A DNA stretch of 64,000 nt, taken from assembly GCA_963977425.1 (NCBI GenBank), contig CAXBOO010000001.1, positions 310,001 through 374,000 on the forward strand, read 5' to 3'. Below the pieces are notes generated by a model. The model was not told where the DNA came from. It did no database searches and was given only the letters and a program-made list of their open reading frames with translations. How positions within the stretch are numbered: the first letter of the stretch is position 1; each line of letters starts with the position of its first letter. The position numbers and the translations under genes were made by a program. This document shows, in pieces, positions 42,851-51,558 of this stretch. Source of the stretch: CAXBOO01 sp963977425 (GTDB lineage: Bacteria; Bacteroidota; Bacteroidia; Flavobacteriales_D; Luteibaculaceae).

Positions 42851-44719
42851 ATGAAAAAAGAATCATTACCAAGCGAAAAATCCATTTCAAGAACACCTTT
42901 TCCTGCATCAAAAAAGGTGTATGTAGAAGGAACATTGCCAGGCGTTAAAGTGGCAATGCGCGAAATAGAATTGACGGATTCTCAGCCCGTATTCAACGAA
43001 GGAACTTTTCAGAAAGACAACAACGAGCCGGTAACGGTTTATGATACTTCTGGTCCTTATACAGATCCAAACGTTGAAATTGACGTTAAAAAAGGTTTAC
43101 CAAAATTGCGTCAGCAGTGGATTGAAGAACGAGGCGATACAGAAGAATTGAGCGGATTGAGCTCGGCATACGGTCGCGAACGTTTAGAAAAAAGCGATTT
43201 GACCTATTTGCGTTTCGAGCACTTGAAAAACCCTCGTAGAGCGAAAAAGGGTAAAAACGTTTCGCAAATGCATTATGCTAAAAAGGGCATCATTACACCA
43301 GAAATGGAGTACATCGCCATTCGCGAAAACCAAAAAATACAAGAAACTACCATGCTAAGTAAGCAGCATGAAGGCAATAGTTTCGGAGCGCGAACACCAA
43401 AGAAATTCATTACCCCAGAGTTTGTTCGTGAAGAAGTTGCTGCGGGTAGAGCTATTATTCCAAACAACATAAACCACCCTGAGAGCGAGCCAATGATTAT
43501 TGGACGTAATTTTTTGGTGAAAATAAATGCCAACATTGGTAACTCGGCGGTTACATCTAGCATAGAAGAAGAAGTAGAAAAAATGGTATGGGCTACCCGT
43601 TGGGGAGCTGACAACATCATGGATTTATCTACAGGAAACAACATTCACGAAACCCGCGAGTGGATCATCCGTAACTCACCAGTTCCGGTTGGTACGGTGC
43701 CTATTTACCAAGCTTTGGAAAAAGTAAACGGTAAAGCCGAAGACTTAACATGGGAAATTTTCCGCGATACTTTGATAGAGCAAGCCGAGCAAGGTGTAGA
43801 TTATTTTACCATTCACGCTGGTGTATTGTTGCGTTATGTACCGCTTACGGCTAAACGTATGACGGGTATTGTGTCGCGTGGTGGAAGCATCATGGCAAAA
43901 TGGTGTTTGGCGCATCATAAAGAAAGTTTCTTGTACACGCACTTCGAAGAGATTTGCGAGATAATGAAGGCTTACGATGTAGCATTCTCATTGGGCGATG
44001 GTCTAAGACCAGGATCTATTGCCGATGCCAACGACGAAGCTCAATTTGCTGAATTGGAAACCTTAGGTGAGTTAACCAAAATTGCTTGGAAGCACGATGT
44101 GCAAACCATGATTGAAGGACCTGGACACGTGCCAATGCACATGATCAAGGAAAACATGGAGAAGCAATTGGAACTATGTGGAGAAGCACCTTTCTATACA
44201 TTAGGACCACTAACGACTGACATTGCACCGGGTTACGATCACATAACTTCTGCCATCGGAGCAGCTCAGATTGGTTGGTACGGTACCGCTATGTTGTGCT
44301 ACGTTACACCAAAAGAACACCTTGGTTTACCGAACAAAAAAGATGTAAAAGACGGTGTAATTACTTACAAATTAGCAGCACACGCAGCCGATTTGGCTAA
44401 AGGCCATCCGGGAGCGCAACATCGCGATGATGCCTTGAGTAAAGCCCGTTTCGAATTCCGTTGGAACGATCAATTCAATTTGTCTTTAGACCCTGATACG
44501 GCTCGTGAATTTCACGATGAAACTTTGCCAAAAGAAAGCGCTAAAGTGGCACACTTTTGCTCTATGTGCGGACCGCATTTCTGCTCCATGAAAATTACTC
44601 AAGAAGTAAGAGATTACGCCAAAGAAAACAACCTTACTGGCGACCGAGCAGCGATAGAAAAAGGCATGGAAGAAATGTCAAAAACCTTCGTAGAAAAAGG
44701 TTCTGAGATTTATCACTAG
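42851..44719 (+). CDS. thiC: Phosphomethylpyrimidine synthase ThiC
   Basis: A radical-SAM enzyme that rearranges aminoimidazole ribotide to HMP-phosphate in thiamine synthesis. 622 residues with an N-terminal domain (about 1-150), the catalytic barrel (DLSTGNNIHETREWI, TIHAGVLLRY, SLGDGLRPGS, EGPGHVP) and the C-terminal cluster motif CSMCGPHFC (Cys 570, 573, 578) that binds the [4Fe-4S] centre. The 162-base gap after thiS is AT-rich with a small stem (TTCAGT/ACTGAA) and no recognisable gene. The TPP riboswitch likely controls both genes. The next gene on this strand is thiD, almost 2 kb away. Confidence 0.97.
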   Translation: MKKESLPSEKSISRTPFPASKKVYVEGTLPGVKVAMREIELTDSQPVFNEGTFQKDNNEPVTVYDTSGPYTDPNVEIDVKKGLPKLRQQWIEERGDTEELSGLSSAYGRERLEKSDLTYLRFEHLKNPRRAKKGKNVSQMHYAKKGIITPEMEYIAIRENQKIQETTMLSKQHEGNSFGARTPKKFITPEFVREEVAAGRAIIPNNINHPESEPMIIGRNFLVKINANIGNSAVTSSIEEEVEKMVWATRWGADNIMDLSTGNNIHETREWIIRNSPVPVGTVPIYQALEKVNGKAEDLTWEIFRDTLIEQAEQGVDYFTIHAGVLLRYVPLTAKRMTGIVSRGGSIMAKWCLAHHKESFLYTHFEEICEIMKAYDVAFSLGDGLRPGSIADANDEAQFAELETLGELTKIAWKHDVQTMIEGPGHVPMHMIKENMEKQLELCGEAPFYTLGPLTTDIAPGYDHITSAIGAAQIGWYGTAMLCYVTPKEHLGLPNKKDVKDGVITYKLAAHAADLAKGHPGAQHRDDALSKARFEFRWNDQFNLSLDPDTAREFHDETLPKESAKVAHFCSMCGPHFCSMKITQEVRDYAKENNLTGDRAAIEKGMEEMSKTFVEKGSEIYH

Positions 44720-44740
44720 TTAGAATTTTAAATACAATTC

Positions 44741-44780
44741 AAAAACCGCTCGCAGAGAATTCTGTTGAGCGGTTTTTTTT
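44741..44780 (+). terminator. Terminator of the thiS-thiC operon
   Basis: AAAAACCGCTC and GAGCGGTTTTTTTT form the main stem with an inner AGAATTCT helix. It ends the operon before the opposing RCC1 gene and thus separates it from thiD. Confidence 0.9.
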
Positions 44781-44799
44781 GTGCTTAAAAGTTTGCTGT

Positions 44800-46155
44800 T
44801 TAGTGCAGCATTAATTTTGTGGTGCTGCGCTCTGTTTTTGTTTCCCAATGGAGTAAATACAAGCCTTTTGGTTGCTGAGTAATATCGATGCTTGTTCCAG
44901 TGCCGGCAAGTATTTTTTGCCCGTCATGAGAGTAAATTTCCCAAGAAAGAAGTGGCGATTCTGTTTTTAGTTTGAATAGACCGTTTGCGGAAGGGTTTGG
45001 GTAAACCGATTTGGTTTCTTTTGTAAACGATTCTACCGAATTTAACACCGCACAGGGGTCGTAAACTTTCACGGGTAAATACTCCCGAAGATTTTCGGAA
45101 GGTCCAGTTCCTAGTTTTAAGGAAATGTTGTCGCCCCAAGCCCAAAGCTCTCCATTCTCTAGCAAAGCCATGGTCGAGAGATCTTTAGTGAATAGCTTTT
45201 TTACTGGTGCGGGCAATTCTATTTTTTGAGGCAAGGCCGTGTCGCGCTTTACTTTATCGCCAACACCTAGTTGTCCTGCGTAATTCTCTCCTATGCTCCA
45301 AGCTTGGCCAGTGCTGTCGGTCCATATGGTGGCGGCACGCATGGTGGCTACTTGTTTTACACCCGTCATTACAGCTATTTTTTCTGGGGTGCTGATCTGC
45401 GCAAAACCATCTTTCCCCAAATTGCCATTGTAGTTTAGTCCCCAACCCCATGCTTGTCCTGTACTATCTATCACTATACTGGAATTGTATTCCGACGATA
45501 TTTGAGCCATGCCCGGAAGCCCTCCGAGTTTTAAAGGAGTTCTGGAAAAAAACACGCTGTCTATCCCCATTTGTTTTAGGTCGTTCAGGCCCCATACCCA
45601 AACCGAACCGTCGGATTTAAGGGCGACTGCATTGTCGGGTCCAGCAGCTACCTCTGCCATATTGTCTATCTCCAAATAGATGGGTGTAGTAACAAAATCT
45701 TCTTCAGAGTTAGCAACAAGGGCATTGTCGTTATTGCCCCATGCCCACAATTCATTGTTGTCGCCCTTTATAGCGAAAACAGTATTTTCTTTGTCAGATA
45801 TGGCTATGGCCTTGGTGCCATTAAGCATGGGGAGTATTGTAGGTTTTTCAATAAAGCTGTCTGTTCCTAAGCCCAGGCTATTGGCATAGCCCCAGCCCCA
45901 GGCTTGCCCAATATCATCCAATACTATTTGTGCGACGGAAAATTTGGTTATTGAAGTCGCATGCTCTATGGTATGCAAATAGTGTGGTGCATTGTAGCGC
46001 TCGAAGCTTGCGCTATCAGGATAATAATATCCACTAACACTAATTTTATCCTCGCAAAGAAATAATGTAGAGTTATTCGACATAGAGAGATCTTGTGCGA
46101 TAAGTTGAGTGCTAACTATGGAAAAAATCAGCAATGTGTAGTGTCTTTTTATCAT
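44800..46155 (-). CDS. Secreted RCC1-repeat protein with T9SS sorting domain
   Basis: A 451-residue protein with a signal peptide (about 1-20, ending LIAQ). About six RCC1-like blades of about 50 residues follow, each with a WxWG core (QAWGWGYANSLGLG, ELWAWGNNDNALVA, SVWVWGLNDLKQMG, QAWGWGLNYNGNLG, QAWSIGENYAGQLG, ELWAWGDNISLKLG). This would give a beta-propeller. The last about 75 residues are a T9SS domain (VYPNPSANGLFKL to TTKLMLH). Probably a cell-surface or secreted binding protein; the ligand is unknown. It follows the PKD-like gene by 12 bases on the same strand. Confidence 0.85.
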   Translation of the reverse strand: MIKRHYTLLIFSIVSTQLIAQDLSMSNNSTLFLCEDKISVSGYYYPDSASFERYNAPHYLHTIEHATSITKFSVAQIVLDDIGQAWGWGYANSLGLGTDSFIEKPTILPMLNGTKAIAISDKENTVFAIKGDNNELWAWGNNDNALVANSEEDFVTTPIYLEIDNMAEVAAGPDNAVALKSDGSVWVWGLNDLKQMGIDSVFFSRTPLKLGGLPGMAQISSEYNSSIVIDSTGQAWGWGLNYNGNLGKDGFAQISTPEKIAVMTGVKQVATMRAATIWTDSTGQAWSIGENYAGQLGVGDKVKRDTALPQKIELPAPVKKLFTKDLSTMALLENGELWAWGDNISLKLGTGPSENLREYLPVKVYDPCAVLNSVESFTKETKSVYPNPSANGLFKLKTESPLLSWEIYSHDGQKILAGTGTSIDITQQPKGLYLLHWETKTERSTTKLMLH

Positions 46156-46167
46156 GAAATAGGTTTA

Positions 46168-46551
46168 TTATGGTAAAGGGGCGAAACCATCCAAGCAATA
46201 AGGAAGGTGAACAGAGCCTTCATCGCACAGTACATGTCCAACAAATTTGTAGTCAACGCCAATGCAAACTTTATAAATGCGTCCAGGTATCGAAGGAAAT
46301 TGATGGGAGTATATTGGGCTGGCTGTTGTAATTGAGGCACTATAGGGTGGTTGATTGGGAACTAAATCACTTTCGGTAATTGTCCAAGTGTAGCTGGTAA
46401 TTGGTTGGCCAGGCACCGCGCTAAGCGAGGCGTCAAACTGTATTTTGTAGTTTTTACTAGTCTTGCTTTGGATGAAACGGGCGCATGCAACTTGACTGTA
46501 TGCTTCAGAAACACCAATTAGTACGAGTAATGTTAAGATGATATTTCTCAT
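46168..46551 (-). CDS. Small secreted PKD-like domain protein
   Basis: 127 residues with a signal peptide (about 1-20, IILTLLVLIGVSEAYSQ) and a single PKD/Ig-like domain (IQFDASLSAVPGQPITSYTWTI, split over about residues 37-58, then YSHQFPSIPGRIYKVCIGVDY). Four Cys residues could form disulfides. There is no T9SS tail, so it may remain periplasmic or act with the RCC1 protein encoded 12 bases downstream. Function unknown. Confidence 0.75.
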   Translation of the reverse strand: MRNIILTLLVLIGVSEAYSQVACARFIQSKTSKNYKIQFDASLSAVPGQPITSYTWTITESDLVPNQPPYSASITTASPIYSHQFPSIPGRIYKVCIGVDYKFVGHVLCDEGSVHLPYCLDGFAPLP

Positions 46552-46684
46552 AATATTTTTAATTTATAGTGCAATGTATGGAATAATGTTATTTAGTCGA
46601 CGATAATGCGGTTTGTATCTATGATCGTGTAATGGAAGCAAAGAATGAGATTATTATTTTCTTTTTCTGTTTATTTGTTCTAAC

Positions 46685-47422
46685 ATGAAACGCACTCATA
46701 TACATTGTCTTACCATTGCTGGGCACGACCCTTCAGATGGCGCTGGATTGAGTTCTGATGTGCAAACATTTCAATGCATAGGAGTACCTTCATTATCGGT
46801 TTGTACGTCCATTACCTTCCAAAACGACGATGAATTTGAATCGGTTGATTGGCTTCCAATCGAGAGCATACAACATCAACTAAAAATGTTGTTGGGTACC
46901 TATACCATCGGAGCCATTAAAATTGGTTTGATTGAGAACTTGAGTGTTTTGAAAACAGTTTTAACTACCATCGATCATCATTATGGAACTTCAAAAAAGC
47001 CAGTCATAGTTTGGGATCCTATATTATCGGCATCAGCAGGATTTCAGTTTCATAAGGAAGTAAACACCATAGACTTACAGTCAGTACTTCAGAATGTAGA
47101 TTTAGTAACGCCTAATATTCCCGAGTCGGAAGTGCTGTTTCCAAATGCAACATGGGAGAAAGGCGAAGACTTGCCTTGTTCAGTATTGCTTAAAGGAGGT
47201 CATGGATCAGGAGAGGAAAGCAAGGATGTTTTATTTCATGCTGATCAAATGATATTGTATTCGGCCAAACGTATAGCGGTAAAAAAACATGGGACGGGCT
47301 GCATACTGTCGGCTGCTATTTGCGCGTATTTAGCACAAGGAAAAGCAATGCACTTTGCGGCTCAATATGCCAAAGATTATCTCCATAAAGAGTTGCTTGC
47401 TTTAGCCTCTATAAAACCATAA
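46685..47422 (+). CDS. thiD: Hydroxymethylpyrimidine (phosphate) kinase ThiD
   Basis: Phosphorylates HMP and HMP-phosphate to HMP-pyrophosphate for thiamine synthesis. A 245-residue ribokinase-fold protein: LTIAGHDPSDGAGLSSDVQTF with the substrate-binding Gly-Ala-Gly, the VWDPILSASAG and TPNIPESEVLF segments, and the C-terminal anion hole KKHGTGCILSAAI with the catalytic Cys-flanked Gly-Thr-Gly region. It lies downstream of thiC but is separated by a terminator and two opposing genes, and shows no THI element of its own. Confidence 0.92.
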   Translation: MKRTHIHCLTIAGHDPSDGAGLSSDVQTFQCIGVPSLSVCTSITFQNDDEFESVDWLPIESIQHQLKMLLGTYTIGAIKIGLIENLSVLKTVLTTIDHHYGTSKKPVIVWDPILSASAGFQFHKEVNTIDLQSVLQNVDLVTPNIPESEVLFPNATWEKGEDLPCSVLLKGGHGSGEESKDVLFHADQMILYSAKRIAVKKHGTGCILSAAICAYLAQGKAMHFAAQYAKDYLHKELLALASIKP

Positions 47423-47467
47423 AATAGTCGAAGGCTTTTTTTAACTTGCCGCGAAATTTGAAACAAG

Positions 47468-48658
47468 ATGTACGGTAAATTAAAAGAGCATTTGTCGCAA
47501 GAGCTAAGCGATATACAAGACGCAGGTTTATTCAAAAAAGAGCGTGTTATTGTAAATCCACAAGCAGCAGAAATTAAAGTTTCTACTGGTGAAGAAGTAT
47601 TGAACTTCTGTGCGAACAATTACTTGGGTTTATCAAGTCATCCTGATGTAGTTCAAGCAGCTAAAGATGCTTTAGATACGCATGGTTACGGTATGTCATC
47701 GGTTCGCTTCATTTGCGGAACGCAAGACATTCATAAAGAATTAGAGAAAAAAATATCTGAATTCTTAGGAACAGAAGATACTATATTATATGCTGCATGC
47801 TTCGATGCGAATGGTGGTGTTTTCGAACCATTGTTTACTGCAGAAGATGCAATTATCTCGGACGAGCTAAACCATGCTTCTATTATAGATGGAGTTAGAT
47901 TGTGTAAAGCGCAACGATACCGATATAAGCACAGCAATATGGCTGACTTAGAAGAGCAGTTGAAGGCAAGTCAAGCACAACGCTTCCGTATCATAGTTAC
48001 CGATGGCGTGTTCTCTATGGATGGAGATTTGGCGAAAATGGATGAAATCTGTGCTTTGGCTGACAAATACGATGCCTTGGTTATGACAGATGAATGCCAC
48101 TCTATGGGCTTTATCGGGAAAACAGGTCGTGGCGTTCCAGAGCATTTTGGTGTAGGTAATAAAGTAGACATCTATACAGGTACCTTGGGTAAAGCTCTAG
48201 GTGGTTCTATGGGAGGATTTACTTCAGGTAAAAAAGAAATTGTAGAGATGTTGCGCCAGCGTTCACGTCCTTACTTGTTTTCAAATTCGTTAGCACCGGC
48301 AATTGTTGGAGCTTCGCTAAAAGTATTTGATGTACTATCATCGTCTACAGAATTGCGCGATACATTAGAGTCAAACACCAAATATTTCAGAAGTAAAATA
48401 AGTTCAGCAGGATTTGATATTCTAGATGGCGATTCGGCTATTGTACCAATTATGTTGTACGAAGCACCGTTGGCACAAGAGTTTGCTGCAAGATTATTGG
48501 ATGAAGGTGTATATGTTATAGGATTCTTCTATCCAGTAGTTCCAAAAGGCAAGGCACGTATACGTGTTCAAATATCTGCAGCACATACTGAGGAGCAAAT
48601 TGATAGAGCTGTAGCAGCGTTCATCAAAATAGGAAAAGAACTAAAAGTAATAGGGTAA
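47468..48658 (+). CDS. kbl: Glycine C-acetyltransferase (2-amino-3-ketobutyrate CoA ligase)
   Basis: A PLP enzyme of the alpha-oxoamine synthase family, 396 residues. Kbl splits 2-amino-3-ketobutyrate with CoA into glycine and acetyl-CoA in threonine breakdown. Visible are NNYLGLSSHP, GMSSVRFICGTQ, TDECHSMGFIG and the PLP lysine in TGTLGKALGG (Lys 242). Threonine dehydrogenase (tdh), the usual partner, is not adjacent. A serine palmitoyltransferase role for a paralogue is possible but the N-terminus and length fit Kbl. Confidence 0.9.
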   Translation: MYGKLKEHLSQELSDIQDAGLFKKERVIVNPQAAEIKVSTGEEVLNFCANNYLGLSSHPDVVQAAKDALDTHGYGMSSVRFICGTQDIHKELEKKISEFLGTEDTILYAACFDANGGVFEPLFTAEDAIISDELNHASIIDGVRLCKAQRYRYKHSNMADLEEQLKASQAQRFRIIVTDGVFSMDGDLAKMDEICALADKYDALVMTDECHSMGFIGKTGRGVPEHFGVGNKVDIYTGTLGKALGGSMGGFTSGKKEIVEMLRQRSRPYLFSNSLAPAIVGASLKVFDVLSSSTELRDTLESNTKYFRSKISSAGFDILDGDSAIVPIMLYEAPLAQEFAARLLDEGVYVIGFFYPVVPKGKARIRVQISAAHTEEQIDRAVAAFIKIGKELKVIG

Positions 48659-48742
48659 GGCATTTAGCCAAAATAAGAGTCACGGAAAAGGGCTTGCAGA
48701 CAGGTAATGAACTATTTATCAACAAATTTCTGTTAGGGAATC

Positions 48743-48773
48743 GTTGAGGTAATAAAAATTTCGATTACATTTG
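48743..48773 (+). promoter_or_regulatory. Promoter of the rplM-rpsI operon
   Basis: GTTG (48743-48746), a 19-base spacer and TACATTTG (48766-48773), an exact -7 match, 32 bases before the rplM GTG. Confidence 0.7.
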
Positions 48774-48805
48774 CACCCCAATTTGTGTAAATAAAGATAG
48801 AAGCG

Positions 48806-49261
48806 GTGGATACATTAAGTTATAAAACTATTTCGGCTAATAACCAAACAGTTAACAAAGAGTGGTTGTTAGTAGATGCGGAGAATGAAATTTTGGGGAG
48901 ACTGGCCTCAAAAGTTGCAAAACTAATTAGAGGGAAGCATAAACCAAATTTTACGCCTCACGTAGACTGTGGAGATAATGTTGTTATTATCAATGCAGAC
49001 AAAATCAGAATGACTGGTAACAAAATGACGGAGAAGAAATACATCCGTTACTCTGGTTTCCCAGGTGGTCAAACTACTTTGACAGCTGATCAAGTACATT
49101 CTAAAAAACCTGAGATTTTAGTAGAGAAGGCTATTAAAGGTATGTTACCTAAAAACAAGTTGGGTAATATTCTTTACACTAACCTTAAAGTTTATGCAGG
49201 TTCTGAGCACAATCAAGCAGCTCAACAACCTCGTGCAATCAACCTTAACGACATCAAGTAA
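48806..49261 (+). CDS. rplM: 50S ribosomal protein L13
   Basis: A 151-residue early-assembly protein of the large subunit. Seen are WLLVDAENEILGRLASKVA, GKHKPNFTPHVDCGDNVV, KKYIRYSGFPGG and GMLPKNKLG. The start is GTG at 48806, because the conserved N-terminus (DTLSYKT) follows directly and no ATG is near. First gene of the L13-S9 operon and preceded by a consensus promoter. Confidence 0.98.
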   Translation: MDTLSYKTISANNQTVNKEWLLVDAENEILGRLASKVAKLIRGKHKPNFTPHVDCGDNVVIINADKIRMTGNKMTEKKYIRYSGFPGGQTTLTADQVHSKKPEILVEKAIKGMLPKNKLGNILYTNLKVYAGSEHNQAAQQPRAINLNDIK

Positions 49262-49266
49262 TTATT

Positions 49267-49653
49267 ATGGAATCTGTTATAGCATTAGGAAGAAGAAAGT
49301 CAGCTGTTGCACGTGTAACGTTGAAAACAGGTACAGGTAAAGTAACGATCAACAAAAAAGATGTTGCTGATTACGTAAATACAGACGTATTGCGTTTCAA
49401 AGTAAACCAACCGTTTGCAATTACTGAAACTGAAGGTAAATACGATATCGTAGCCAACATCGATGGTGGTGGAGTTAACGGTCAAGTAGAAGCTTTGCGT
49501 CTAGGTATTACTCGTGCATTGGTTTCAATAAACGAAGATTGGAAACCAGCTTTGAAAGAAGCAGGTCTTACTACTCGTGACCCACGTATGGTTGAAAGAA
49601 AGAAACCAGGTCAAAAGAAAGCGAGAAAGAAATTCCAATTCTCAAAACGTTAA
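49267..49653 (+). CDS. rpsI: 30S ribosomal protein S9
   Basis: 128 residues, with GRRKSAVARVTL at the start, IDGGGVNGQVEALRLGITRAL in the middle, and the basic C-terminal tail ending KKFQFSKR that reaches the P-site tRNA anticodon. It follows rplM by 5 bases. The gap to rpsB (117 bases) has structured sequence. Confidence 0.98.
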   Translation: MESVIALGRRKSAVARVTLKTGTGKVTINKKDVADYVNTDVLRFKVNQPFAITETEGKYDIVANIDGGGVNGQVEALRLGITRALVSINEDWKPALKEAGLTTRDPRMVERKKPGQKKARKKFQFSKR

Positions 49654-49685
49654 TATTTACTTCAATATTTTATTCAAATACCCCG

Positions 49686-49767
49686 TTGGGTTTAGCATCC
49701 AAATTGGTCAGACTACAAATTATTTGTGCTACTGATCGATTGCTTATTCGCGGAACGTAAACCAATC
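49686..49767 (+). promoter_or_regulatory. Possible structured leader of rpsB
   Basis: The gap before rpsB contains GATTG (49738-49742) pairing with CAATC (49763-49767), with an inner TTATTC/GAA-TAA helix, ending three bases before the ATG. Upstream, CCAA (49699-49702) can pair either with TTGG at 49686-49689 or TTGG at 49705-49708. Such alternative folding resembles an autoregulatory ribosomal-protein leader, but this is inference. Confidence 0.4.
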
Positions 49768-49770
49768 ATA

Positions 49771-50613
49771 ATGACACACGAAGAAAAGTTTCAAGCAATG
49801 CTTGATGCAGGCGTTCACTTTGGACACCTAAAAAGAAAGTGGAACCCAGAAATGGCACCTTATATCCATGGCGAGAGAAAAGGTATCCACGTAATCGATC
49901 TTAACAAAACGATTGTAAAGCTTGATGAGGCATGTGCTGTTGCACGCCAAATGGCTAAAAGCGGAAAGAAAATTCTTTTCGTTGCTACCAAAAAACAAGC
50001 AAAAGAAATAGTTACTGAAAAAGCACAATCAGTAAACATGCCATACATTACTGAACGTTGGTCAGGTGGTATGTTAACTAACTTTGCAACTGTGAAAAAA
50101 GCTATCCGTAAAATGTCTAACATCGATAAGATGAAAGAAGACGGAACGCTTTCTACTCTTTCTAAAAGAGAGCAATTGCAAGTTTCTCGTCAAAGAGAAA
50201 AATTAGAAAAAAACTTAGGTTCAATTGCTGACATGCACAAAATGCCAGCAGCGTTATTCATCGTGGATATTCACAATGAAGATATCGCAGTTAAAGAAGC
50301 TAAGCGTTTAGGTCTAAGAACTTTCGCAGTTGTTGATACTAATTCAAACCCTAACGAAGTAGATTACGCAATACCAGGAAACGACGATGCGACTAAATCT
50401 ATCGAAGTTATTCTTGAGCACTTTACAGCTGCTATCAAAGAAGGTTTGAGCGAGAAAAAAGCTGACACAACTAAGAAAGAAGAAGCTAAAAAAGCAGCTG
50501 AAGCAGCGGAAAAAGCAGTGATTGATGCAAAAGCTGAAGCACCTGCAGTTGAAGCTCCTGCCAAGGAAACTCCAGCAGCTGACGCACCAGCAACAGACGA
50601 TAGCTCTAAATAA
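49771..50613 (+). CDS. rpsB: 30S ribosomal protein S2
   Basis: 280 residues from ATG 49771 (MTHEEKFQAMLDAGVHFGH); 15 codons upstream in frame overlap the structured leader and are not conserved. Signatures: GVHFGHLKRKWNPEMAPYI, FVATKKQAKEIV, ITERWSGGMLTNFATV. The last 45 residues are an Ala/Glu/Lys/Pro-rich low-complexity tail not found in short S2 proteins. It is followed by tsf after 22 bases, the classical rpsB-tsf order. Confidence 0.97.
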   Translation: MTHEEKFQAMLDAGVHFGHLKRKWNPEMAPYIHGERKGIHVIDLNKTIVKLDEACAVARQMAKSGKKILFVATKKQAKEIVTEKAQSVNMPYITERWSGGMLTNFATVKKAIRKMSNIDKMKEDGTLSTLSKREQLQVSRQREKLEKNLGSIADMHKMPAALFIVDIHNEDIAVKEAKRLGLRTFAVVDTNSNPNEVDYAIPGNDDATKSIEVILEHFTAAIKEGLSEKKADTTKKEEAKKAAEAAEKAVIDAKAEAPAVEAPAKETPAADAPATDDSSK

Positions 50614-50635
50614 AAATTCAATAATTAAAGACACA

Positions 50636-51475
50636 ATGTCAGTAGTAAAAATTTCTGCAAAAGAAGTAGCTCAGTTACGTGCCAAAACAGGTGCGGGTAT
50701 GATGGATTGCAAAAAAGCTTTAGTTGAAGCTGAAGGCGATTTCCAAAAAGCAATTGAGAACCTTAGAAAAAAAGGTCAGAAAGTTGCCGCAAACCGTGGT
50801 GACAGAGAAGCAAGTGAAGGTGTAATTATTGGTAATGTAAACGCTGATAATACTGCTGGAGCAATCATCGCTTTGAATTGTGAAACTGACTTCGTTGCAA
50901 AAAACTCAGATTTTATTGCAGTTGCACAACGTATACTTGATGTAGCTATGGCTAACAACCCAGCTGACTTAGATGCTTTAAAAGCATTAGAGTACGGTGA
51001 AGGAATGACCATTGCTGATAAAGTTATCGAGCAAACTGGTGTTATCGGAGAAAAAATTGAGGTTAACAACTACAGCCCACTTTCTGGTGAAGGTGTTGTA
51101 ATCTACAACCACCCTGGTTACAGATTATCTACAGGTGTTGTTATCAACAAAAACAACGAAGCAGCTATCGAAGCTGGTAAAGAAGTTGCAATGCAAATTG
51201 CTTCTAACAACCCAGTTGCTTTAGACAAATCAGGTATTGCACCTGAAGTATTGGCTAAAGAACAAGAAATAGGAAAAGATTTAGCTATCAAAGAAGGAAA
51301 ACCAGCTGAAATGGCTGAAAAGATTTCTATTGGTAGAGTAAACAAGTTCATCAAAGAAAATACTTTGTTGTCACAAACTTATTTCTCTGATTCTAAAAAA
51401 TCAGTACAAGACTACCTTACTTCTGTAGAAGCTGGTTTAACAGTTACTTCATTTGTAAGAGCAAATCTTGACTAA
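50636..51475 (+). CDS. tsf: Elongation factor Ts
   Basis: Nucleotide exchange factor for EF-Tu, 279 residues from ATG 50636 (MSVVKISAKEVAQLRAKTG). The N-terminal UBA-like domain carries LRAKTGAGMMDCKKAL. The core domain has the CETDFVAKN segment that contacts EF-Tu, and the coiled-coil part lies at about 190-235. Earlier in-frame codons overlap the rpsB tail and are not used. A strong terminator follows. Confidence 0.97.
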   Translation: MSVVKISAKEVAQLRAKTGAGMMDCKKALVEAEGDFQKAIENLRKKGQKVAANRGDREASEGVIIGNVNADNTAGAIIALNCETDFVAKNSDFIAVAQRILDVAMANNPADLDALKALEYGEGMTIADKVIEQTGVIGEKIEVNNYSPLSGEGVVIYNHPGYRLSTGVVINKNNEAAIEAGKEVAMQIASNNPVALDKSGIAPEVLAKEQEIGKDLAIKEGKPAEMAEKISIGRVNKFIKENTLLSQTYFSDSKKSVQDYLTSVEAGLTVTSFVRANLD

Positions 51476-51495
51476 GAATTCAGTATTTTAATAGC

Positions 51496-51528
51496 AAAAA
51501 AGAGAGGATTTTAATTCTCTCTTTTTTT
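51496..51528 (+). terminator. Terminator of the rpsB-tsf transcript
   Basis: AAAAAAGAGAG and CTCTCTTTTTTTT pair around a 10-base loop, 21 bases after the tsf stop. Confidence 0.88.
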
Positions 51529-51558
51529 TTGAGTAATATTGAGAAATAATAGAAATAT

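Noticed and set aside
50344..50634. Cys/Ser-rich minus-strand frame opposite the rpsB tail
   Set aside because: It is the reverse of the Ala/Glu/Lys-rich S2 tail; low complexity makes open frames on all strands.
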